Source: Antedon mediterranea (taxonomy: Eukaryota > Echinodermata > Crinoidea > Comatulida > Antedonidae). From it: DNA of 64,000 nucleotides. The notes beneath the pieces were generated by a model. That model saw only the letters and a program-made list of their open reading frames with translations, was not told where the DNA came from and did not search any database. Position numbers and translations under genes: made by a program. Below, piece after piece: positions 34,401 to 46,400 of this stretch. Location of the stretch: positions 11,444,922 to 11,508,921 of the forward strand of contig NC_092678.1 in assembly GCF_964355755.1 (NCBI RefSeq). The letters run 5' to 3'. The first letter of the stretch is position 1, and each line of letters begins with the position of its first letter.

Positions 34401-37400
34401 TTTAATTTATTTTATGGTGAATATAAATGAAATCTAAATTGTTTTCTTGGACCCGATTGTCTTTCCTTTATTTTTATAATGGGCCCAATCGTCTAATTAT
34501 ATTGGCCCAAATGTCCCCAGTTGAGCCTGAACATCCACACGCGATCGTTTAAAAAAAAGTCTGATTTTCTGACCCACGATCGTCCTTGGCCCTGACCGTC
34601 TGTCAATCTCCATGGAGTAGTAAGGCTTAGCCATAGCGAGTAGACCTAGGGCTAGCTTTTTTTTTTACAAATCTGTTGAAATTCAAATAACTGAATTGTT
34701 ATACCAGGCAACTCTGCCTAAGTCGAATCTAATGGGGCTGGCATAAAAAGTAAAAAATTGGGTATGTAGAGTTGGTTGAAGTATGCGTTAGCCAAGTTGG
34801 CTACGAGGTGCATACACATGCTAACACTCCCGTATTTTAGACTCGTCTTCCGGCCTAAAATTGTTCTCCCGTTTTTCCACATTTTCTCCCGGATTTAAAA
34901 AATAACTAATTAATAATGAAACTAGAAAATTTAGATCTTGATATCTGTGTTTTCTAGACACCCAAACAGAGAGCTTTTCATGCCATGTGACCCAAAAATC
35001 TAGGTCTTTGTTAATTACAGTCTTCTGTCAGCAGTGGTTTTGCGCGACCGACATAACGTTCTGATACTATATTTAGAATGATTTTTCACAATCTTTTTTA
35101 TCGGCATCGTTTCTGGATCAACTAGACTAGTTCATTGAGGTTCACCGGTGTTGCATCGTGTCTCTATGTTTTCATCGTGAGAAATTTATATTTATATTAA
35201 CCGTCGAGTAGGTAGTAAAAAATGTTATATATTTTTTAGTAATTTACAACTTGGTTCTCCGCCAGTCAAACTTAACACATTCATTTTCACACCTTGTTAC
35301 TTCACTAAGAACATCATAGGGTCTTTTATTGAGGTTACAAACTCTCTACGAACTTCGGAACGTAGCTCATTGAAAATTGTTTATTGAGGTTACAAAGCCA
35401 AACAATGTAACCTACGAAGCCAACGACGTAGCTCATGTTGTATCTACGAAGCCAGCTCGTAGGAAAAGTTGCGGTATTTTCTTTCTGTACTGTACATATT
35501 TATAACTAAATCTCTTTTATTAGGTTGCCAGCCCCCACGATGCTTGACTTCTCATATGTACCATCATTAATGGGAAGTTCTTTTGCTATTTCCATGGTAG
35601 CTTTTTGTGGTACACTTTCAATGGCTAAAATATTTGCAAAGAAGAACAATTATGAAATTGATGCTAATCAGGTTAGATATAATCACATTTATTACATGAT
35701 ATGAGGTAGTTTTTAGAAGGGGTTTTTCAATTCTTACTTTATTATTCTGGAAATTTTTGTTCAGATATTTTATTTACTATATATTTGACTTATTTATTAT
35801 GACAGTACATTGTATTATCTTGGCCAGAAATTGATAGCAGTGTGCTTTTTATGCTAATTGAAACTTATCTATAACAATTGCACATATGTTTTATTGCATT
35901 GCATCCAAGTCCATCAATAGCTAGGCCAAAGTCTAATAAGGTACAGTAGGTCTAAGTCTAAGACAGTTGCCATAGGCATTTATTAAAGATGTATTGTCCC
36001 CCTGAAAAATTAATTTTTTACATTTTTTTTGTTGAATGTGCCATTTTATTGTCGCATAATAGTTATCCACTTTGAAAAAATTGAATAAAAAAAAATGTAT
36101 TTACCTGAAAAAACTGTAATTTAAAGCAAAATATAGTCAAATTGACTGCCAGCCAATGGGTTTTTGGTTGGATTTTACCATTTTTTGTCATTTTATGTGA
36201 GAAAACGTAATTTTTATTTTTATTTTTTTTTAACGGAAGGGATTAAAATTATTATTATTAAAACTAAAAAATAACCTATTTAAAGTCTGACTTAGTTAAT
36301 CTTCATTTTTCAAGTTTTTGGGGGACAATACATCTTTAATGCATTTAGTTGATGAAACTATCCTGTATGTAATTTGCATCACATCATAGTAAAAATTGTT
36401 CATGGCCATTCCTGCCCTCGCATAATATTGTGAAAACTGGTTTATGTTGATTTGAAATTGAATGTTTGTAATTGTTTCTGTAGGAATTATTGGCTGGTGG
36501 TGTTACTGCTATTGTCTCTTCTTTTTTCTCCTGTTATCCACCTGGTACATCATTGTCTCGAAGTCTAATCCAGGAATCATCAGGTGGAAAAACACAGGTG
36601 CGATTCATATTGTATACTACTAAAATAGGGCCATGTATTGTAAGGCCTGTATAACAGCACCATGTTTAGGGCCATGTAAGGCATGTATAACAGCACCATG
36701 TTTAGGACTATGTAAGGCCTGTATACTGCACCATATTTGGGGCCATGTAAGGGCTGTATAACTGCTCCATGTTTAGGGCCATGTAAGGCCTGTATAACTG
36801 CACCATGTTTAGGGCCATGCAAGGCCTGTATAACTGCACCATGTTTAGGGCCATGCAAGGCCTGTATAACTGCACCATGTTTAGGGCCATGTATTATAAG
36901 GCCTATATAAACAGCATCATGTTTATTTGACTCCTTTTTGACTATCTATTTCCTGAATGAGGAAATGATAGAGTATTTTGTTTATTTTATTGAGGTACAT
37001 TGTAGTAGAAATCCATCATATATGTGTTTCACAACATGTTACAATCAACGAACAACAGCAATTAAATCTGCATAGTGGAATATGCTCCATGGTTCTAAAC
37101 TGTAGGCCTAAACTGTAGGCCAATTGTGTACAAAACATTTGTGTGCACTTTAAAGAAACCAATACATCTTTTAAGACAACTCTTCATGGAGAATCATGTA
37201 GTTAAAAAGTGTCCAACAATTTATTTTGAATTGCACTATTCAAGAATCCAAAATTACAATGTTGTTTTTTTTTTAGCTTGCAGGGATTATCTCGGCCATC
37301 CTTATTCTAATTGTTCTAGTGGCAATAGGACCCTTCTTTGAAAGTTTACCAAATGTACGTATTGTATTGTTCATCTATTTACATCACAACCATTTCATAA

Positions 37401-40400
37401 AATAAACTTATAATTATAGGAAATTAATTTTTTTTAAATGAATTTTGGAATATTCATCTTTATGCATCATGATAATAATTCATATGAACAAAATATCTTA
37501 TATATATAAGTTTGAACAATACCATGAAAGCCCCAGTGGTCTAATGGTTAGGACAACTGCATATCAACCAGGCGGTCCGAGTTCGAGTCTCGGTTGGGGC
37601 GACTTTTTCTTATTCTCACAGATTTCCTCATCTTCATCGTTTCAAATTAATTAATTAAATTTCAGTATATCACCGGGCGGTTTAGAATTAATGTTCTTTG
37701 CCTGATGTGTTTATAAGTATATAGTAATAGTATGTAAAGGGTGATTGGTTTAGGCATCCTCATATACAGTATGGTCATTGGACTGAGGAAATGGCAATTC
37801 TTCAGTTATGGGTCCTGTTGAATTTTTTCCAGATTAGCATGTTTAGCAAGTGTTCTACAAGTTTTAACATGTAGTGTTTCCTATATTTTTTAGTAATCAA
37901 AATCTATAATTCTTAAAGCTCAGGTACAGGAATGAATTTTAAATATAATATTTGGTTAATTGTACATAAATCAAATATTTGTAACAGAAATCAAGACGAA
38001 AAAACATGAATTTCCCTTAAAGCTCAGGTACAGGCATGAATTTTAAATATAATATTTGGTTAATTGTACATAAATCAAATATTTGTAACAGAAATCGAGA
38101 CGAAAAAACATGACGAATTTCCCTTAATATGGTCAAATACAAAATTTGGCAAAATTCTTTCATAAAAACCAGGAAGACTTTTTTTCAGTAGTTAGGTAGT
38201 TAACCTAATGTAATAACATGTCTGGAGTCTCTTCTTGCCCATATATTTCATCCTTCCACTAAGTTTTATGGAAATCGTTCATTTTCTTCGGCATCCGTTT
38301 CTCTATGGAATGCGTTGCCTATTGAAATCCGTCAGGCTACTTCCACCAGTGTCTTCAAATCTCTCCTCAAAACCCACCTTTTTAATTTGTAATTTTCTAA
38401 ATTTTTCTGTCTTTGTAAAGCGCATTGAAGCTTTCAGCATAATGCGCTATATCAAGTACCAGTTATTATTATTATTATTGTTTTCATGTTTTACAAATAA
38501 TATACCACTAAACACAGTAAAACATTGCGATGTAATACTTTGTTGAAACTATCACCGTCCTAGTCGATTGAAATAGTACAGTACATGTAACGATACATCA
38601 CTACGACGTGTATATGTTTATATAATGTAAAAAAATTTGTAAAAACCACCTCTATTCGGGGAAAATCATGAATTCGATTTAATCGTCAATAAATATTAAA
38701 TTATCTAACTCAACTTAATTAGTAGGCCTAATGGTTTTCAATTGTTTCATACTTCAGTTGGTTCCTACCCTACCCACCAAAGTTGTTCTGCGTTTAGGGC
38801 ATGTGATGTACCGTAGGCCCATCTTCTACTGGTTTTACAACGCTACTCATGCCAGTGAGGGAAGGGTGATGATGTGGGTGGTTTAACTGCAATAATAAAG
38901 ATTTATACATAATGTACGGCGAGTGAAAACGCTAGCTCTTTATCCGTTTAAAAAAAATTTATATCCAACCTCTGCAGCACAGATTGGAAAAAAAAATGGA
39001 TCGAATTTCTGTTATGAGTATACAGTACTTGCCTTTACGACGCCTGAGGGAATAGACAATTGTGGAACAGAGATTTGAATGTTCCATTCATTGCAAATCA
39101 ATACATTTGTATAAACGTATATTAAATCTATCAAAATAGTATTTTTTAAAGAAAATCGGCCTGTCTTCAACATTATGATGCTGTACTCGAGCTGTTCAAC
39201 CGGTTTTCAGCCATTAAAAACAATTATCGTAGGAGGAGATAGGAAAATGCGAAGCATCCTCGTATTATCGTCTGCGGGTATTTTTTAAGACGGACATCCA
39301 TTAGACAGTGTATACCACGATCGAAAAACACCCCTATTTGGGGCAAATCGTTGAACCTAAATTCGTTTTAATCGTCAATAACTAATTATCGAACTCAATT
39401 TAATTAGTAAACAGGGTTACATCAGGCGGTTAAAATCAGTACCGAAAGTACGAACCAACTTTATATACCATCGAGTAAACATTCTAGAAATAACGCGCGA
39501 TTTACCGAATTTTTATATTTATATATAGATATGGCCAAATACATTTATATATATAAAAACCATAAAGACCTTTTTTCAGTAGTTAGGTAGTTAACCTAAT
39601 GTAATAACATGTCTTGTGACTCCCTAGAAGGTGAAAAAAGATGGTGGATATACGGTGGATAATTTTTGCTATAGCATGAAAATAAAAATTTGAAGTTGAA
39701 TAAAAATTCCAGAAATGTAATATTCAAGTTATATTACCTATACTTAGTCATCTGATAAAATTTTTTACCACACTGTTTATTTTTCGTAGCTTTTTAAAAT
39801 GCCTCTCTATTGTTGTGTACAAAAGAATAGAGATTTTACTGTGTAATTTGAACTATCCCCCCACTGATAAGAAAGTGCTTATTTTCAACAAGCTCGTGTA
39901 ACACAAATAAAATCCCAAAAATTATGAAACATAGGGCAAACTATAGATCGATAATTATTGGAATGTATGATCAATAGAAATTTTTTGCCCGCACCTGGCC
40001 TTTAAAATAGAGTACTAAATTAACATTTAATTAATGCTATAGTAATTCAACATTTAATTAGCATGTTGAATCAGATTAAATAATTCAGATGATTATCCTG
40101 TATATTATTATCAAGATTATTACAAACATGACAAAGTGTCATACCTCAAGATTTTAATAACCTTGCGACAGACCAATATACATTTCTGAAAAAACCTGTT
40201 TGGTATAGCTATTTTCAAAATAACTTTAAAATTGTAGACATTATGATGCCAACAAACAACAAACAAAGAAATATACAGTGAATCGAATCACTATAAAATA
40301 AGTCTGTAACCCACATAATCTCAGTTTGTAAATAATCATAAATTAAATATATCATAATATATGTTAAACTGTATGATGTCAAAACAATATTTAATTGGCA

Positions 40401-43400
40401 GCACACACTTTTGTATACATCAGACACTGCAGAGTAGTTAATTTCATATTATTTAAAATTTGTATTTCTTAAATGATATCTTTTGTTGCAGTGTTGCCTA
40501 GCAGCTATTGTTGTTGTAGCACTAAGAGGAATGTTTCGTCAATTTCTTGATCTTAGAACTTTATGGCAAGTTTCAACAATTGACTTTGTAAGTTCTGAAC
40601 ATTTCATTTTTAACATGTTTCAGTGCAAAAAAAAAATATGTGGTGGTTTTTTTTCACCATACATATTCATTCATTTCTACCTTATATAAACACATTTGTA
40701 ACAAATACATCAGTGTGAAACAATCTAAATTTTAAGGTTTGGAAAGGTTCTTTAACTCAGTTTTTGGCTTCACTTTATTTGTCCATAAAGTTTTCCTTCT
40801 TTCATTCAACAGTCTCTTGTTATAATTATGTCTGTGTCTGTCATTCATGAAATACAATGTTAAATAGGAGCAAATATTACCATTAGTTTTTTGTTGAACT
40901 TGCTCTTATAAATACAGGGGATTTGGACTGTGACATTCCTTGCAGTAGTACTTCTTGGTGTTGATTTAGGTCTTGGTGCTGGAGTGGCCTTTGCACTCAT
41001 TACAGTAGTATTCAGAACACAACGTCCATACTGTACAAAACTTGGTCGCATTCCTCACACAGATATTTATAGAGACGTTTACAATTATAAAGATGTAAGT
41101 ATTAAATAGTTTTAATTTGTAGAAGATCCACGTATTTTAGAGTACATTAACATGTCTTAAGCTATTCATAACCCTATTAATTCATGACAAATAACTTTTT
41201 TAATTATTTTTAAAATTTTTAATAATGTTAACACATTTCCAGTTATTGCTAATTTTTTCGTAACATTCTTTTTCAATAGGCTAAAGAAATTCCAGGAGTT
41301 GTAATCTTCCGTTGTTCATCTTCACTTTATTATGCAAATACAGAATACTTCAGAGACTCGGTGTATGCCATATCTGGTATTAAACCACGTAATGTTCTCT
41401 CCTCAAGGGCAAAAGCAATAAGAAAAGAAGAGAAAGCTATTCAAAAGAACACAAAATTAAGAAAACGAAAAACAAAATATTCCACTGTAAGTAATATACT
41501 TGCGACAAAGGGCATTTAATTTTAAATTGTTTCTTTAATTTTACTTAAGTCTGTTTCTTTAGATACTGTTTTGGGGGTCAAGCTTGTTTTATGACTAATA
41601 AATTTTCAAGTTTAAACCACTGAAAAACTGAAAAGAAACAAAATAATAATAATAATAAACTTTATTGTTTGCTGTAGGTTACAAATGAAGAAGTTAGAGA
41701 AGATATTCCGACGGAGGAAACTGCAATAAATGAAGATAACAGCTTAGCAACTTCAAGTTTATCAAGTGAAGAAAGTTTGAAATATCATACAATTATAATA
41801 CATTGCGGTACTTTCAACTTCATTGACCTTATGGGTGTCAACACACTTCGGGATATTATAGCAGATTATGAAAAGATTAATATAAAAGTTGTTTTGGCCA
41901 ATTGTAAAGGTAAAACTGACTGTTTATATAATATAATTATGGTTTCTATATTTATGTTAGTTTTGTATCAATCCAAGCCCAAACTGTCCTTGCGCCTCCA
42001 CTCTCATCAAATTTCTGGTCACCTTATAGAATTTGTAAAGGCATTTCTTAAATGTTTACTTTATACACAATAGACACGTTTCTCGCTTGCGACCAATCAG
42101 AAATAGTGGGTATAGATTTGTAAACAAACCGAACACCTCTCGCCTAGTGCGTGTTGAAGCATAGCGAAATGGCGACTGCCGAGTGCTTTTGTTGCAAGGT
42201 GCCTCATAAATGTTGTATATGTTGGATAAATCGTGAATTTAACTACACAAAATCACTGAATAATATTCCTGTTTTTAATTTTCAAACACTTGCTGAGTGG
42301 TTTGCGTCGGCTCCGAAGGATAGTGGCGCAAAATCTTGGAAATTTTTCAAGGAAAGGTACGTCCATGATGTGCTTGTGTCTCTCCGCCCGCCCGGTGGCG
42401 TTGCCTGATGCGTACTTCGTCTACTAGGCCTAGGAGGCGTGGGTGTCTGTTTAAGAGTGCTTGTCACCAAAAATCAGACATATTCGTAATTTAGTGGCAA
42501 GGGTCAAAATTTCGAATTGGCTCATATTTTGCACATTGGTAGACCTTGATGTAAGTAAACCTGATGTGTAGTTTGTTTGGTAAAATATCGCTTAGTTTTC
42601 GAGAAAATCGAAAAATAACGATTTTCGGCCAATTTTGTTAATTTTTGGTGTATAATTTACATTAAGTTTAACAGCCTCTGGAAGCCAAATTTTGCAACGT
42701 AGCGTTTTAATATTTTACACTTACGTTAACTAGCATCTTGACAATAATTTAGTAAAGTTTCAAAAAATTTAATGAAATTCTAATATTTTTACTAATTAAT
42801 TACTAATTAGCATATATAAAACTCTTAAAAAGTAGGGTAAAAACAAACGCGTTTTTTTTCATGTGCGACGAATTTTTTTTAAATAAAAAAATCGTCAATC
42901 TACTGTTTAGATACTAATATTTATGAATCAAGTAAAAAAAATTTGGGGAAACTATTTTCCGCTCCGCGCCAGAGCCACAAAGTTGTAAGAAATTCAAAGA
43001 TTTTATCTGTCGGCAAGATCAATCAGATGTACCTATTGTTCTCTATTTACAGATTTAAGGTAAATTTTACTACGAGAAACAAACTTTAAAGGTAAACTGA
43101 AAGGTCCTGAATAATTTGGAATTACATTTTAATATAAAAACATCTAAAAATAAATTTCTAGTCAAATTTAAATGACTGACCCATGAAATTAAGCAATTAC
43201 TATCTGAGCTCAATATTATAACTCGCTTAGCTTCATCACCTGTTATATTTTCCACTAGGTGAATTTATTCTTATTATTATTATAATATAATAATAATAAT
43301 ATTATTATTTTTTGCACTATACACGCGCATGCGCAGTTTATTTTTATCAACAAAGTGTTCCCTTTGACGTGCGCGTATACGCGAAAATGTTTGATTTGCG

Positions 43401-46400
43401 CGAATAATTTCGCCTAGTGGAAAACAGGCTATATAACATAATGTTCTTATCTTCTCATATAGGGAGTATTCGCACAAGCATGTTAACGCTATTTTCCAAG
43501 CTCCGCCCACTTTGTAAACAACTTGCTGTGCATGCGCAAGCATTACGAAAAACTTTAGTTACGTGCGTCGAGAACCTTATTTTTAAAAAATAGCGTAAAT
43601 GAAAACGTTAACCAAAACAGGATTAAATATGCCTGGCTAGGCTTAGTCTCTATTAAAACCCATGATTTGTTTTAATACGTGTGGCGTATGTTGCGTGCGC
43701 TACACATGCGTTGCGTTCTACACTTCCCGTCGAAGCGCGAAATCAAAACGAGCAAGTACGTTAACGCAAATGTTCACTGAACTCTGTTGTTATGCAAATG
43801 AGTAGAATGGTGACATCCGATAACGTTCATGTGCTCGTGCGAAATTTCCTAATAATTCGTAGCCTAAACAATAAATTGTTTGTCAACTTGTAAACCATTG
43901 TTTCATCCCTTCGCTTTATTAAAAATTTACAGAATCGTCCCACATATTAAATTGTTATTTTAAAGAATTCTTACAGACATAGTTTTACCTTATTTTTTAC
44001 CTTATGAGTGAGTGAGTGGCCGAGCGGTTAAGACAGTGGAACCGTAATTAAGTAGCCATAACATCGGCAAGGGTTCGAGGCTCACTCGCTCCATGGTTCT
44101 GGTGGTAGAACGAGACTTCTCGGATAAGGACTATAAACCGTAGGTCCAGTGTACACATAGCTCATGCGCACTTTAAAGAACCTAGTACATCTTTCGAGAC
44201 GAGTAGGGGGTTACCCCGGTGTACTAGTCCACACAAACACAGCCACTGTCACACACAGCCACTGTGCAAATTGGGACTGGGCAGTTTTAGAGGTGTTTAC
44301 CACCTGTTGGTCCAGATCCTTCACTAACTGAGTTAGAGAGAAGTCGAATAAATAAATAAAAAACCTTCATTGCTACATGGAAACCATCTTTCCCAGCAAA
44401 TCAATGTATTGCTTCTTGCGCTTTATGGTTATATTATCTGTGTTATCAAGTTCAAGAGAAGTACACATTTCTTGCAACATTGGCAAAGAAAATGTAGAGA
44501 GTTTTTCTTGAGCTTTCAGTTCACAAATATTATGCTTTCAAACATTATTGGATGCTGCAAGCCTATTGTGTCCAGTACGGTTTGCGACAAAAGTTGAATT
44601 TCTCTTTTCCGTTTTTGAATCGTCTCCATTTTCTTCGACTTCGTCACCATCTTCATTACTATCATAATCATCATCTTCGTCATCATCATCATCATGAACG
44701 GCTGCATCTGTCCTCCTTTTTTTAGCCAAGTGTGAGAAAAAACTTGCAATCTGCTGTTAAAAATTCAGTCTTGCTACTAAATAGATGTGAACCATCGCTG
44801 TGCCTGGCCGATCTCATCTCTCGTGAGACATCACATGGATCAGCTTTCTGTCCCGTCTGCTCTCCAGCGTCAAAAACATCAATAAGGTAGGTTTTCTGTG
44901 GTACAGAAAATCGGGTTTTTTTTTGCAGAGGACTTTAACGCCCAGCCCATTTGCAGTTTGGGGCCAATGTCAAACCGTGGCAAATCGTTGGTTCTTGTTG
45001 GTTCTGGATTTTTAGAAGTACCCTCTTCTAGTTGTGTTGATTAATTTCATTGCCCTGTCATAAAGTGTTTCATGTTCTAGTGGGTTCTTGTGATTTTCAT
45101 AATCTAAGTGTTTCTCTAGGTAAGAGTACCTATGATATGACCTAATGCAACCTTGTTCGCGACAAAAAACAGTTTGCTGAGGGTGCCAGGACTTTCTTCT
45201 CTTTCTATTTGTTCGTCGTCATTTATATCAGCTTGTTCTTCATGAGATGTCTTGGCTTGTATTCTTGCTTTTACTGCAATAGATGATACTTGATTTATTT
45301 TAATCAGACGTTGTATCTTGGTTATGAATTAAATTGGGTAGCTTCGAAGGCACACAGAATTTACTCAAAAGTAGATTTTGTCCTGCACCACCAACACCAT
45401 ACGCCATCCACACCTTCATGGACCTGCTTCCATACTCTATGTTGTTGATTTGACTCACGCCTTTATTTCCATTTCCCTGCTGCACAAATAGTACCACTCA
45501 CTATCGATGCCCGTAAACCTAAACATGTATCTGTGTGCAGCGATTTCCTTCTGGCATGCTTGTAAAGGTAGGACTTCAGTGCTCTGTTTGCGGTCTTTTC
45601 TATCGAATCCACAAGCTCCGCCGACAACCGATTTAAAAGAACATGAAATCTCCATTTTGTTTGAACTTAAAGCCATCAGACAATAATTATATATAAGAAT
45701 TATTTTCAACACGTCTTTACATTGTAAGACATAAACTAAAATGGATAACAAATCTGTTCCGTTGTCAACGTCAATGAAGATCGTTATCTATCGAATATAC
45801 GCAGTAAAGTGTTTTGTCTACTGTGGCTAATGTTTTGAAACATTCTCGTTGAGTAAGTTCGACCAGGTTCGACAAACAGGAAAACGATAACAAGTTAAAA
45901 CAAATTTATTTTTCAGTTTTATCCTATAAACTATGAGAGGATAGAATAATTTATAATAATGTGGTTTGACAAAGAATAAGCGAGTGATTTTTAGTTAATT
46001 GCTTAATTTCGTATATTGGTTAGTAATTGAAATGTTACCAGAAACGTATTTTTAGTTTGTGTTTAAATTGCAACTTAATTCAAAATTTATCTTTCAAGTT
46101 TGTTTCTCGTAATAAAAGTTTGGCTTAATTCGACTTAGATTGCTAAATAGAGAACAATAGGTACATCTGATTGATCTTGCCGACAGATAAAATCTTTGAA
46201 TTTCTTATAACTTTGTGGCTCTGGCGCGGAGCGCAAAATAGTTTCCCCAATTTTTTTTTACTTGATTCATAAATATTAGTATCTAAACTTTAGATTGATG
46301 ACTTTTTTATTTTACAAAAATTCGTCGCACATGAAAAAAAAAAACCGTTTGTTTTTACCCTACTTTTTAAGAGTTTTATATGCTAATTAGTAATTAATTA

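Noticed and set aside
36580-36890. Minus-strand repeat proteins ([12 protein letters not shown]-like)
   Set aside because: They arise from the 36-bp minisatellite overlapping SLC26 exon 8 in antisense.
38500-39540. Helitron identity for the long dispersed repeat
   Set aside because: A TC start is suggestive, but no 3' hairpin with CTRR and no Rep/helicase sequence were found.
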